NCBI GenBank assembly: GCA_963924555.1
Contig: OZ004582.1
Span: 1 to 64,000, forward strand
Origin: Crambe crambe
Lineage: Eukaryota > Porifera > Demospongiae > Poecilosclerida > Crambeidae
Direction: 5' to 3'
Length of the DNA stretch: 64,000 nt
Shown in pieces: positions 1 to 11,403 of this stretch. The position numbers and the translations under genes were made by a program. Below the pieces are notes generated by a model. It was not told the DNA's origin. It saw only the letters and a program-made list of their open reading frames with translations, and did no database searches. How positions within the stretch are numbered: position 1 is the first letter of the stretch; each line of letters starts with the position of its first letter.

Positions 1-3000
1 CTAGCCCTAGCCCTAGCCCTAGCCCTAGCCCTAGCCCTAGCCCTAGCCCTAGCCCTAGCCCTAGCCCTAGCCCTAGCCCTAGCCCTAGCCCTAGCCCTAG
101 CCCTAGCCCTAGCCCTAGCCCTAGCCCTAGCCCTAGCCCTAGCCCTAGCCCTAGCCCTAGCCCTAGCCCTAGCCCTAGCCCTAGCCCTAGCCCTAGCCCT
201 AGCCCTAGCCCTAGCCCTAGCCCTAGCCCTAGCCCTAGCCCTAGCCCTAGCCCTAGCCCTAGCCCTAGCCCTAGCCCTAGCCCTAGCCCTAGCCCTAGCC
301 CTAGCCCTAGCCCTAGCCCTAGCCCTAGCCCTAGCCCTAGCCCTAGCCCTAGCCCTAGCCCTAGCCCTAGCCCTAGCCCTAGCCCTAGCCCTAGCCCTAG
401 CCCTAGCCCTAGCCCTAGCCCTAGCCCTAGCCCTAGCCCTAGCCCTAGCCCTAGCCCTAGCCCTAGCCCTAGCCCTAGCCCTAGCCCTAGCCCTAGCCCT
501 AGCCCTAGCCCTAGCCCTAGCCCTAGCCCTAGCCCTAGCCCTAGCCCTAGCCCTAGCCCTAGCCCTAGCCCTAGCCCTAGCCCTAGCCCTAGCCCTAGCC
601 CTAGCCCTAGCCCTAGCCCTAGCCCTAGCCCTAGCCCTAGCCCTAGCCCTAGCCCTAGCCCTAGCCCTAGCCCTAGCCCTAGCCCTAGCCCTAGCCCTAG
701 CCCTAGCCCTAGCCCTAGCCCTAGCCCTAGCCCTAGCCCTAGCCCTAGCCCTAGCCCTAGCCCTAGCCCTAGCCCTAGCCCTAGCCCTAGCCCTAGCCCT
801 AGCCCTAGCCCTAGCCCTAGCCCTAGCCCTAGCCCTAGCCCTAGCCCTAGCCCTAGCCCTAGCCCTAGCCCTAGCCCTAGCCCTAGCCCTAGCCCTAGCC
901 CTAGCCCTAGCCCTAGCCCTAGCCCTAGCCCTAGCCCTAGCCCTAGCCCTAGCCCTAGCCCTAGCCCTAGCCCTAGCCCTAGCCCTAGCCCTAGCCCTAG
1001 CCCTAGCCCTAGCCCTAGCCCTAGCCCTAGCCCTAGCCCTAGCCCTAGCCCTAGCCCTAGCCCTAGCCCTAGCCCTAGCCCTAGCCCTAGCCCTAGCCCT
1101 AGCCCTAGCCCTAGCCCTAGCCCTAGCCCTAGCCCTAGCCCTAGCCCTAGCCCTAGCCCTAGCCCTAGCCCTAGCCCTAGCCCTAGCCCTAGCCCTAGCC
1201 CTAGCCCTAGCCCTAGCCCTAGCCCTAGCCCTAGCCCTAGCCCTAGCCCTAGCCCTAGCCCTAGCCCTAGCCCTAGCCCTAGCCCTAGCCCTAGCCCTAG
1301 CCCTAGCCCTAGCCCTAGCCCTAGCCCTAGCCCTAGCCCTAGCCCTAGCCCTAGCCCTAGCCCTAGCCCTAGCCCTAGCCCTAGCCCTAGCCCTAGCCCT
1401 AGCCCTAGCCCTAGCCCTAGCCCTAGCCCTAGCCCTAGCCCTAGCCCTAGCCCTAGCCCTAGCCCTAGCCCTAGCCCTAGCCCTAGCCCTAGCCCTAGCC
1501 CTAGCCCTAGCCCTAGCCCTAGCCCTAGCCCTAGCCCTAGCCCTAGCCCTAGCCCTAGCCCTAGCCCTAGCCCTAGCCCTAGCCCTAGCCCTAGCCCTAG
1601 CCCTAGCCCTAGCCCTAGCCCTAGCCCTAGCCCTAGCCCTAGCCCTAGCCCTAGCCCTAGCCCTAGCCCTAGCCCTAGCCCTAGCCCTAGCCCTAGCCCT
1701 AGCCCTAGCCCTAGCCCTAGCCCTAGCCCTAGCCCTAGCCCTAGCCCTAGCCCTAGCCCTAGCCCTAGCCCTAGCCCTAGCCCTAGCCCTAGCCCTAGCC
1801 CTAGCCCTAGCCCTAGCCCTAGCCCTAGCCCTAGCCCTAGCCCTAGCCCTAGCCCTAGCCCTAGCCCTAGCCCTAGCCCTAGCCCTAGCCCTAGCCCTAG
1901 CCCTAGCCCTAGCCCTAGCCCTAGCCCTAGCCCTAGCCCTAGCCCTAGCCCTAGCCCTAGCCCTAGCCCTAGCCCTAGCCCTAGCCCTAGCCCTAGCCCT
2001 AGCCCTAGCCCTAGCCCTAGCCCTAGCCCTAGCCCTAGCCCTAGCCCTAGCCCTAGCCCTAGCCCTAGCCCTAGCCCTAGCCCTAGCCCTAGCCCTAGCC
2101 CTAGCCCTAGCCCTAGCCCTAGCCCTAGCCCTAGCCCTAGCCCTAGCCCTAGCCCTAGCCCTAGCCCTAGCCCTAGCCCTAGCCCTAGCCCTAGCCCTAG
2201 CCCTAGCCCTAGCCCTAGCCCTAGCCCTAGCCCTAGCCCTAGCCCTAGCCCTAGCCCTAGCCCTAGCCCTAGCCCTAGCCCTAGCCCTAGCCCTAGCCCT
2301 AGCCCTAGCCCTAGCCCTAGCCCTAGCCCTAGCCCTAGCCCTAGCCCTAGCCCTAGCCCTAGCCCTAGCCCTAGCCCTAGCCCTAGCCCTAGCCCTAGCC
2401 CTAGCCCTAGCCCTAGCCCTAGCCCTAGCCCTAGCCCTAGCCCTAGCCCTAGCCCTAGCCCTAGCCCTAGCCCTAGCCCTAGCCCTAGCCCTAGCCCTAG
2501 CCCTAGCCCTAGCCCTAGCCCTAGCCCTAGCCCTAGCCCTAGCCCTAGCCCTAGCCCTAGCCCTAGCCCTAGCCCTAGCCCTAGCCCTAGCCCTAGCCCT
2601 AGCCCTAGCCCTAGCCCTAGCCCTAGCCCTAGCCCTAGCCCTAGCCCTAGCCCTAGCCCTAGCCCTAGCCCTAGCCCTAGCCCTAGCCCTAGCCCTAGCC
2701 CTAGCCCTAGCCCTAGCCCTAGCCCTAGCCCTAGCCCTATCCCTAGCCCTAGCCCTAGCCCTAGCCCTAGCCCTAGCCCTAGCCCTAGCCCTAGCCCTAG
2801 CCCTAGCCCTAGCCCTAGCCCTAGCCCTAGCCCTAGCCCTAGCCCTAGCCCTAGCCCTAGCCCTAGCCCTAGCCCTAGCCCTAGCCCTAGCCCTAGCCCT
2901 AGCCCTAGCCCTAGCCCTAGCCCTAGCCCTAGCCCTAGCCCTAGCCCTAGCCCTAGCCCTAGCCCTAGCCCTAGCCCTAGCCCTAGCCCTAGCCCTAGCC

Positions 3001-5393
3001 CTAGCCCTAGCCCTAGCCCTAGCCCTAGCCCTAGCCCTAGCCCTAGCCCTAGCCCTAGCCCTAGCCCTAGCCCTAGCCCTAGCCCTAGCCCTAGCCCTAG
3101 CCCTAGCCCTAGCCCTAGCCCTAGCCCTAGCCCTAGCCCTAGCCCTAGCCCTAGCCCTAGCCCTAGCCCTAGCCCTAGCCCTAGCCCTAGCCCTAGCCCT
3201 AGCCCTAGCCCTAGCCCTAGCCCTAGCCCTAGCCCTAGCCCTAGCCCTAGCCCTAGCCCTAGCCCTAGCCCTAGCCCTAGCCCTAGCCCTAGCCCTAGCC
3301 CTAGCCCTAGCCCTAGCCCTAGCCCTAGCCCTAGCCCTAGCCCTAGCCCTAGCCCTAGCCCTAGCCCTAGCCCTAGCCCTAGCCCTAGCCCTAGCCCTAG
3401 CCCTAGCCCTAGCCCTAGCCCTAGCCCTAGCCCTAGCCCTAGCCCTAGCCCTAGCCCTAGCCCTAGCCCTAGCCCTAGCCCTAGCCCTAGCCCTAGCCCT
3501 AGCCCTAGCCCTAGCCCTAGCCCTAGCCCTAGCCCTAGCCCTAGCCCTAGCCCTAGCCCTAGCCCTAGCCCTAGCCCTAGCCCTAGCCCTAGCCCTAGCC
3601 CTAGCCCTAGCCCTAGCCCTAGCCCTAGCCCTAGCCCTAGCCCTAGCCCTAGCCCTAGCCCTAGCCCTAGCCCTAGCCCTAGCCCTAGCCCTAGCCCTAG
3701 CCCTAGCCCTAGCCCTAGCCCTAGCCCTAGCCCTAGCCCTAGCCCTAGCCCTAGCCCTAGCCCTAGCCCTAGCCCTAGCCCTAGCCCTAGCCCTAGCCCT
3801 AGCCCTAGCCCTAGCCCTAGCCCTAGCCCTAGCCCTAGCCCTAGCCCTAGCCCTAGCCCTAGCCCTAGCCCTAGCCCTAGCCCTAGCCCTAGCCCTAGCC
3901 CTAGCCCTAGCCCTAGCCCTAGCCCTAGCCCTAGCCCTAGCCCTAGCCCTAGCCCTAGCCCTAGCCCTAGCCCTAGCCCTAGCCCTAGCCCTAGCCCTAG
4001 CCCTAGCCCTAGCCCTAGCCCTAGCCCTAGCCCTAGCCCTAGCCCTAGCCCTAGCCCTAGCCCTAGCCCTAGCCCTAGCCCTAGCCCTAGCCCTAGCCCT
4101 AGCCCTAGCCCTAGCCCTAGCCCTAGCCCTAGCCCTAGCCCTAGCCCTAGCCCTAGCCCTAGCCCTAGCCCTAGCCCTAGCCCTAGCCCTAGCCCTAGCC
4201 CTAGCCCTAGCCCTAGCCCTAGCCCTAGCCCTAGCCCTAGCCCTAGCCCTAGCCCTAGCCCTAGCCCTAGCCCTAGCCCTAGCCCTAGCCCTAGCCCTAG
4301 CCCTAGCCCTAGCCCTAGCCCTAGCCCTAGCCCTAGCCCTAGCCCTAGCCCTAGCCCTAGCCCTAGCCCTAGCCCTAGCCCTAGCCCTAGCCCTAGCCCT
4401 AGCCCTAGCCCTAGCCCTAGCCCTAGCCCTAGCCCTAGCCCTAGCCCTAGCCCTAGCCCTAGCCCTAGCCCTAGCCCTAGCCCTAGCCCTAGCCCTAGCC
4501 CTAGCCCTAGCCCTAGCCCTAGCCCTAGCCCTAGCCCTAGCCCTAGCCCTAGCCCTAGCCCTAGCCCTAGCCCTAGCCCTAGCCCTAGCCCTAGCCCTAG
4601 CCCTAGCCCTAGCCCTAGCCCTAGCCCTAGCCCTAGCCCTAGCCCTAGCCCTAGCCCTAGCCCTAGCCCTAGCCCTAGCCCTAGCCCTAGCCCTAGCCCT
4701 AGCCCTAGCCCTAGCCCTAGCCCTAGCCCTAGCCCTAGCCCTAGCCCTAGCCCTAGCCCTAGCCCTAGCCCTAGCCCTAGCCCTAGCCCTAGCCCTAGCC
4801 CTAGCCCTAGCCCTAGCCCTAGCCCTAGCCCTAGCCCTAGCCCTAGCCCTAGCCCTAGCCCTAGCCCTAGCCCTAGCCCTAGCCCTAGCCCTAGCCCTAG
4901 CCCTAGCCCTAGCCCTAGCCCTAGCCCTAGCCCTAGCCCTAGCCCTAGCCCTAGCCCTAGCCCTAGCCCTAGCCCTAGCCCTAGCCCTAGCCCTAGCCCT
5001 AGCCCTAGCCCTAGCCCTAGCCCTAGCCCTAGCCCTAGCCCTAGCCCTAGCCCTAGCCCTAGCCCTAGCCCTAGCCCTAGCCCTAGCCCTAGCCCTAGCC
5101 CTAGCCCTAGCCCTAGCCCTAGCCCTAGCCCTAGCCCTAGCCCTAGCCCTAGCCCTAGCCCTAGCCCTAGCCCTAGCCCTAGCCCTAGCCCTAGCCCTAG
5201 CCCTAGCCCTAGCCCTAGCCCTAGCCCTAGCCCTAGCCCTAGCCCTAGCCCTAGCCCTAGCCCTAGCCCTAGCCCTAGCCCTAGCCCTAGCCCTAGCCCT
5301 AGCCCTAGCCCTAGCCCTAGCCCTAGCCCTAGCCCTAGCCCTAGCCCTAGCCCTAGCCCTAGCCCTAGCCCTAGCCCTAGCCCTAGCCCTAGC
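1..5393. repeat. Telomere-like CCCTAG hexamer array, C-rich strand on plus
   Basis: About 899 tandem copies of a 6 bp unit (CCCTAG; complement CTAGGG), with one visible substitution at 2740 (CCCTAT). The unit differs from metazoan TTAGGG by one base, and each unit contains the palindrome CTAG. C-rich strand first, at the left edge of the window, is the orientation expected of a left chromosome end. The array ends at 5393 and runs straight into non-repetitive sequence. Whether it is a functional telomere or a telomere-derived satellite cannot be settled from the sequence. Confidence 0.9.
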
Positions 5394-5605
5394 ACCTAGA
5401 AGCGGTCACAAGACCACACCCCCTCTAGTTCTTCCCCTGGCCCTAGCCAAGCCCTTTGGCCATACAAACCTAGCCTTGGAGTCAAGAAACCGACACAAAC
5501 ACATCCAGATGTTGTCATAACACTGTGAGAAAACCATCCCTATACACCTAGAAGTGGTCACAAGACCACACCCACTCTAACTCTTCCCGTACAAACCTAG
5601 CCCTT

Positions 5606-5929
5606 GCTACCAACAAAGCCAAGATAACTGTCCAGCCCCAAACACTGGACACTATCACGGCTGTGTTCGGGTCTGGCCCCAACACCAGACCAGAACCAAG
5701 CACCACACCCAATGAGACATCTCCGACATGGAGAACCACACCCACTGACTAAACACTACAGACCCAACTGGCCCAATAAAAACCCCCATTCGTCTCCCTG
5801 CTACAAACAAAGCCGAGATAACTGTCCAGCCCCAAACACTGGACACTATCAAGGCTGTGTTCGGGTCTGGCCCCAAACACAGACCAGAACCAAGCACCAC
5901 ACCCAATGAGACACCTCCGACACGGAGAA
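5606..5929. repeat. Subtelomeric direct duplication, ~130 bp, period 194
   Basis: Positions 5606-5735 and 5800-5929 are near-identical copies at an offset of 194 bp. They differ by a few substitutions and one single-base length difference. A weaker related motif (a 'cctagaag.ggtcacaagaccacac' type) occurs near 5394 and 5549. The copies hold no convincing coding sequence; reading frames across them are short and low in complexity. Confidence 0.75.
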
Positions 5930-6104
5930 TTACCAAACAGACACCCTCTGACAATCCCTAACTACCACTTGCAGGATCCCACCTCAACAACAGAGAAAAA
6001 GACCCAACAGAGACAGAAAAGAAGCAAGTTCTCCTCCCAACACAAGACCGAGAAAAAGATCGTGAAGGCCACACCCACCAGACGGAGCCGAAGCAAAATG
6101 CCAA

Positions 6105-6206
6105 TACGTCATTGCCAATACGTCATAGCCGACCAATCAGACTCACCAAACGTTGACCAATCAGAACACTCATATAGCTAGGTATATAAGACACACACGC
6201 CACGTG
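6105..6206 (+). promoter_or_regulatory. Promoter-like cluster: CRE half-sites, two CCAAT boxes, TATA box, E-box
   Basis: Two TACGTCA motifs (6105-6111, 6119-6125) are followed by two GACCAATCAG CCAAT boxes (6131-6140, 6155-6164), a TATATAAG TATA box (6183-6190) and a palindromic CACGTG (6201-6206). This order and spacing is that of a polymerase II core promoter reading rightward, with a start expected near 6215. The only coding start downstream is a short basic ORF at 6415 that runs into the hexamer array at 6493. Confidence 0.5.
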
Positions 6207-6222
6207 CTTTATTCATTTCACC

Positions 6223-6252
6223 CTGACGAAGACTAGATCCACTAGTTGAAAC
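6223..6252 (+). other. Hammerhead-ribozyme-like core (CTGACGA ... GAAAC), unproven
   Basis: CTGACGA (6223-6229) matches the CUGANGA core. A hairpin follows with arms ACTAG (6232-6236) and CTAGT (6242-6246) around a five-base loop, then GAAAC (6248-6252). Penelope-like retroelements are known to carry minimal hammerheads near their ends. One extra A lies between the core and stem II, and I found no convincing stem I or cleavage-site pairing. It may be a degenerate remnant or a chance match. Confidence 0.25.
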
Positions 6253-6414
6253 GTTGGTGTTTCTTTTTTCCAAAAAAAAGATTTTTACCTGCTATATCTC
6301 TCTACTCTATTTACTACCGGCTATCGAACTGTGGCAGAGACCACTCTGCTTTGTTTTATCAGACGCAGAACTTCATTCACCAGAACTTTCCTACCACCAG
6401 ACGTACCAAGAACA

Positions 6415-6492
6415 ATGGCAACAAGAACAGCCAAAAAGAACTACCCAAAGAAGAACACAGGCGTGGGTTCGCTCAACACAAAACTTGATGCA
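6415..6492 (+). pseudogene. Start of a basic ORF truncated by a telomere-like array
   Basis: An ATG at 6415 opens a 26-codon reading frame rich in Lys, Arg and Thr (begins MATRTAKKNYPKKN). Its last codon abuts the CCCTAG array at 6493, so the open frame beyond is hexamer translation (Leu-Ala). A TATA/CCAAT promoter-like cluster lies 210-310 bp upstream. The likely reading is a gene or retroelement 5' end broken by telomere addition or by insertion at a chromosome end. No protein family can be named from 26 residues. Confidence 0.4.
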
Positions 6493-6664
6493 CTAGCCCT
6501 AGCCCTAGCCCCTAGCCCTAGCCCTAGCCCTAGCCCTAGCCCTAGCCCTAGCCTAGCCCTAGCCCTAGCCCTAGCCCTAGCCCCTAGCCCTAGCCCCTAG
6601 CCCTAGCCCTAGCCCTAGCCCTAGCCCTAGCCCTAGACCCCCTTAGCATAACCCTAGCCCTAGG
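6493..6664. repeat. Short degenerate internal CCCTAG array
   Basis: About 170 bp of the same hexamer as at the window start, with unit-length errors (extra C, missing C) and a decayed right end near 6640-6664. It is in the same orientation as the left array. It marks an old chromosome end or an internal telomeric tract, with a ~1.1 kb subtelomeric segment between the two arrays. Confidence 0.85.
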
Positions 6665-8600
6665 ACCCACAGGATGCTGAGACCCCCAATTTGTTAGAGG
6701 TGATAACCTGACCAGTTTGTGGGTTGGGTGAGCATTAGTCCAGTCCCCTTATAGCCGATAAGAGAGGCACTCAGTTTTAAGGTTCCAGCTAGTTATCAAG
6801 CTCTAGAAAGCCATCCCCCTGTCTATATTGCATAACCAAATGCTACATGATCAATTTTCATATGCCTATTTTTCTAGTTTTGATGTCCGAGTATTAATTT
6901 ATTAAGAACACCAGGAAAGTTATCTGCACTTTTATTATTGCACACCGCATGTGGTGCACAATGGATCAGTGCATTCACTTGGATGAAGGTTTACATGGAG
7001 AAACATCAGGCAACACTAGCTCTGAATGTGAATTGCCGAAATTCTGGGATCCTATCCAGGTAGGGAATTGAGCAGTGTGCAAGCAAAACTTTGTCTGGGA
7101 GGAGGTTGACACCGTCTTTCTACATGATGGCACTCAATGTCAGTGGAGCATACAACAGCATGACAGCTTCAAAACTAGTTTTTCACCTCCTATAATTTCA
7201 TTTGGTGGTATACAACTACCCATGAAACCTGCATCTATTCCAAACTTTGCCAATAAAGCATGAGAAATTGTCAGGCTGATGTCATCTGTCTGCTCCCAGT
7301 AAGGCAAATTATGTCCAGTTAAGTCAGACTGCTCTTGAAGAGCAGTCAGATTCTGATGATGAACTGATAGCCGATCCAGACATTACACCTCCATTCTCAA
7401 CAGCAGAGTGGGCACGAATTCACAACAGCGTTCAAAGAGTTGCACTGCCTGTACCAGGCAGCAGTTAAGTACAGTTTCCATAATGCACATGGCAAGTACT
7501 TCATGGAACAATTTATGAGGGTATGCTCAATGCTGGATGACAACACATACTTGTACATCAGGACATGGTACTTCTCCTAGTGGTGACAACCAGCCTGGTA
7601 GCAGCAAATGGACTCAGGAAATATCAAGAGCCAATCCATCCAGGAGTAGAAGTGTGAGCGCAGAGCTTATCCCCCCCCCCCTAAAAAACCCCGCACATTC
7701 CAACCTTCAAAGCTTAGATGTACAGCTAGGGGAAAGGGAAAGGATAAGTTCAAACCTCACAAGGACAAATCTTCACCCAGTCCATCAGTTGACCATAACA
7801 GCCCTGGTCCATCCACATCTACTGAACCTTTGGTCATTTCCAAGGTACTCAGCTCTTACACTGATGTTGCCTACTGGGATCAGGTGAAAAAGTTTTATCC
7901 AATCAGTTCAGATATCAAATCCATAGAAAAGCACGCAGTGAGCAGCAGAGCATGTCTCAGATGTTTGGAATGTTTCGCTCTTGCCAAATTGTCAGTCTGG
8001 ACTAATACAGACAGTCCAAGTGCAAGTCATTGTCCGAAGTAATGATGATTTAACTCTGCATATATTAGATCAATCATTGTGTGGCACAAGCCCACATCAC
8101 AAAAAGTTAGCACAATTGATCATTCTGTTTTTTTTTTGTGTAGAGTACTGAGCACTATTCACTATTACAGTTGTTTCTCCAGCATCCCACCAAGCCTAGG
8201 TCAAGACAAACTAGCTTATTCCTTAGTATTTCTCAGTATTTTTTAGTATTTCTCAGTAGACCTTACTGACCTGGATTTTTTGAATTTAGGTGTTGGTCAA
8301 TAGTCTACTTATGCAGCCAGGAGCAACCCCCCCCCCCCCCCAAAAAAAAAAAAAAAATGAAAAAACTGTCAGTCAATCAAAAGTCCTATGGAACAAGATT
8401 TGACATAAGAAATGTTCTCAGAAGATGTTATAACTTACTAAAAACTCAGTTGGCAGAGTTTTCTTTTCTTCAGTACATTGATGTCGGCAATACCCTTGTG
8501 GGCTTGTCAGGTGCCGACCACAGGTTGGGCATGATAATATTTTGGTAAATCCCTAAAAATGGGGAGAAAATTACAAACAAAGTATGATTGGCCCTACATA
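6665..8600. other. Mostly unassigned sequence with short coding-like fragments
   Basis: No complete gene is recognised. A 62-codon open stretch on plus (7280-7468, no ATG) contains an acidic run (EEQSDSDDEL) then a Trp-containing segment and ends in TAA. Neighbouring pieces near 6960-7060 and 7440-7580 also look coding-like but are in different frames. Taken together this looks like a decayed gene or transposon remnant. A small relic of the CTTAGTATT satellite lies at about 8215-8260. The 3' end of the minus-strand PHD gene may extend into this region but was not located. Confidence 0.35.
8327..8357 (+). repeat. C15-A16 homopolymer pair
   Basis: Fifteen C residues (8327-8341) are followed directly by sixteen A residues (8342-8357). 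The same arrangement occurs at 8831-8859 (C16 then A13), and a ten-base C run lies near 7671-7681. Confidence 0.8.
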
Positions 8601-8601
8601 C

Positions 8602-11309
8602 CAAATCCAGGGCTTTTCTACAGGCACTCTGGAGACCCTGAAACAAAGTAACAGAAACATGTGGATAAGTGACAGAGAAATCAAAACCTTAGACATACAA
8701 AGTCAAAATTGACCAACATCTGTTGCAAATTCGAATTCGAACGCTCCTAAAATTAATTAACATGTTAACAAGGTTAGGGCTAGAACTTTTATACCTACCT
8801 TTGCATCTGACACTTGAGCTGCAAACTATACCCCCCCCCCCCCCCCAAAAAAAAAAAAACAAAAAAGAGAGAAAATAGTAACAAGATTATATATAAGTTA
8901 CAGAAGTTACCTGAGCAGCTTTGGGTTGGGGTGGCCCATTAGGGGGATGCTTGGCTTCTTCTGAAACAAGAGTAAACAGTAATAGGCTATGTCATGTTAT
9001 AAAAAGGAACCTACTTCCTCCTCATCACCTTCACTGTTTGGCTTCTCCTGAAACAACAGTAAACAGTAATAGGCTATGTCACTATGTCATGTTACAAAAA
9101 GGAACCTACTTCTGTTTTCAGCATGCAAAGGGTTCCTTATGAATTTCTAAACCATGAATACTCACTAAGTTCTAATTAGGTTAGGACTAGCCCTTAGTAT
9201 AATTATGGCTAGAGCTTTTATGCTTACATTGGCTCTATTGGCACACACACTTTGAACCAGTAGATATTTATGTAGAAGGTACATAAATCACCAATAAACT
9301 CACTCTCAATTCTTTAATCTCTCTCTGATAAGATAAAGATGGAAGGTGTCATATTAAAAGGAGTAGGGAAGAGAAGAAGCAAAGCTTAATTGCAACCCAG
9401 GATAGGAGGTAGTGTGAACTCACCTTCAGTTTAGCATTTTCTGCCTGAGGAAGGTTTAATTACAACTTCAATTGCAACTTACTACCAACAAAATTAACTC
9501 ACTTTGATTTTTTTGTTTTGGTTCTGTCAAGAAAGAGGGGAGGGTTATAAGCTCAGTCAGGAAAGAGGAAAGAGTTAAGAAGCTATTTACCTGGCATTCC
9601 TGGACTTGATTCTGATGACAGAAAATGGGAGGGTTTAGAAGCTCAAAAAACTCAGTTTGAAACACATACTCACCTCCAATTCCCTTATTCTCTTCTATAA
9701 TGAATGCGTACATTACATTACATGTTACCCACTACTAAAAAAAAATTAATTTACCCTGTATTGCTGGACATCAACAGGAATGTTGGCTTGCAATGGTTCC
9801 TGTAAATAGCAAAGTAAACATGCATCCTAGCTAATAATTAGACAACTTGCATTACTTGGTGAATCATGAAAATATTCTTCTATAATTTACTTACATTTTC
9901 AATATCTGTGTCTGTGTCCTACAACAATAAACACTATATTTCAAATCCTAATGGACATAATTAGTGTGGGGCTTGTTTTTGAGAGCAAGAGTAAAATTAG
10001 TTCATGAAGGGCATGCCTTCTCTACCTTACCTTAGAATGCATGTTACCAAAATTAATGCTATGAAATGGTATCATACTGACTGTATCATTCTGTGACAGT
10101 GTGATACAGAATGGTAGGAGTTGGAAACAAAACTCACCCCTGTTACTTGATCCTCTGGGGGGTGGAGGGGGGGTGGAAGAACCCTCTCTGCCATTTGCCT
10201 CTTTGCCCTCTTTGTCTATGAAGAAGTGTAACTTAGAATATTACATATGCAAGCAACACCTCCAACTGGTCCTGGAGATGACATCACCCTCTGTCATTAC
10301 ACAAAGTTTGAACTTTGGATCAATGTGGGTTCTCTAGATATCAGCTAATAAATTTTTAGGTTCATCCACTCAAAATGCCTCAATTTTTGAAGTGAAACTA
10401 CAATTGGTATCAGCACCTTTTTCATGTAAAATGGCATTTGAAGACATTTGAAGAAATAATGAAACCACTAGGAAGGTGCATGGTGTTGTTTAGCAAAATG
10501 ACAGTTATTGGCACTCAATTAAAACCACTGCACATGCTCATATCAGCTTAGAACCAACTCACATCCTGGGATCTGGATTTCCCCTTATTTCCTGCTGGTT
10601 CCTGTAAATAGCAAAGTAACTATGCATCCTAGCTAATAATAATTAGACAACTCACATAGGGATCATGAAAAAAGTGTGGCCATTCTTGCTCAATTTTTTT
10701 GTGATCAAGAGATCCTCTGCAAAAAAAACCCATTAATTAGACTTCATTAAAGGTAATTGTACTGAACTCACCCCTTCCCCCAGGGGACTGAACCTTCCGG
10801 ACAAAAGTCCAGAGTTGGTCTAGGGCTTGGGCAGAATTTTTGCCCAGGACCTTCACCACCCCCTTCCTAGACACACACTTGACATCTCTCAAGTGGTCTA
10901 ACAGCCTGCGCTGTAGACAAAATAGCTACAGAAACATGAACATGAAACAAAGCTAAGAATCTTGTTACATAATTATAGAATGCATACTTGTTGAGATGTG
11001 GTGGCTGGCCCATCCCGACAATGGAGGCATTGGTGATTACCCTCTTTTGCATGGAGAAGGCCCCTACAAGATAGGTGTTCTTGTCCCTCACAATAGTCAC
11101 AAATGACCAATGTACCATCATCCTAACAAATGGGAGAGCACATAGACAAAAAATGTATCAAACCATATTACAGTGTATCAAAAACTGTATCAAATGTAGA
11201 AACTGTATCAAAATGTATCAAAAAATGTATCAGTGCTAACATTACATTGCATAATTAAACAAACCTCTTCACAACCACATCCACAACCATTTCCATTCAT
11301 CATAAACAC
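8602..11309 (-). CDS. PHD-finger protein with heptad-per-micro-exon coiled coil (partial model)
   Basis: Hand-built exons on minus: 11265-11309, 10988-11122, 10772-10910, 10656-10714, 10563-10601, 10245-10271 (weak), 10138-10215, 9895-9918, 9755-9799, 9674-9694, 9591-9611, 9424-9444, 9304-9324, 9015-9047, 8911-8960, 8602-8637. All have GT-AG borders and keep frame. The first two encode a PHD-like zinc finger: CxC, CDYC, HLSC and CLHC in C4HC3 order. PHD fingers usually read histone tails. Four successive 21 bp exons encode KRIRELE, NQVQECQ, AENAKLK and REIKELR, one heptad each in the same register, with Asn at one a position as in leucine zippers. A Pro-rich exon (10138-10215) and an acidic exon (9015-9047) link the parts. 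The true start is probably upstream, beyond the satellite; the stop was not found. The acceptor at 10714 is chosen over 10716 because it preserves frame. Confidence 0.6.
8831..8859 (+). repeat. C16-A13 homopolymer pair
   Basis: Second C-run/A-run compound, inside an intron of the minus-strand PHD gene model. On the coding strand it reads as a T run followed by a G run. Confidence 0.8.
8951..9111. repeat. Imperfect tandem duplication spanning a small exon
   Basis: Segments at about 8951-9015 and 9039-9111 share the motif with 'aaacagtaataggctatgtc' and 'aaaggaacctactt'. The duplication covers intron and exon borders of the minus-strand gene (exon 9015-9047), which suggests these small exons multiply by local tandem duplication. 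Confidence 0.6.
9304..9694 (-). other. Four 21 bp micro-exons, one coiled-coil heptad each
   Basis: Exons 9674-9694, 9591-9611, 9424-9444 and 9304-9324 are each exactly 21 bp, phase 0, with strong donors (GTGAGT or GTAAAT) and TAG/CAG acceptors. Their introns are 62-146 bp. Ile/Val/Asn/Ile fall at position 3 and Leu/Cys/Leu/Leu at position 6 of each exon, so exon borders coincide with the heptad register. Confidence 0.65.
11153..11233. repeat. Short GTATCAAA minisatellite
   Basis: About seven imperfect copies of an 8-14 bp unit built on TGTATCAAA, inside an intron of the minus-strand PHD gene model (between exons 10988-11122 and 11265-11309). Confidence 0.65.
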
Positions 11310-11403
11310 CTGTAATACAAGTTGTACAATGTTCAAAAGTTATACTAAACAAACTTTTATTTGTAAGCTACACACAGCTGGCTCCAACCCGAAATCCTAT
11401 ATA

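Noticed and set aside
6223..6290. Complete functional hammerhead ribozyme
   Set aside because: Only the core and stem II are visible; stem I pairing and a clear NUH cleavage site after stem III could not be found by eye.
10101..10337. Plus-strand ORF of 78 codons
   Set aside because: It lies over two candidate minus-strand exons (10138-10215, 10245-10271) that fit a consistent gene model; the plus frame has no context.
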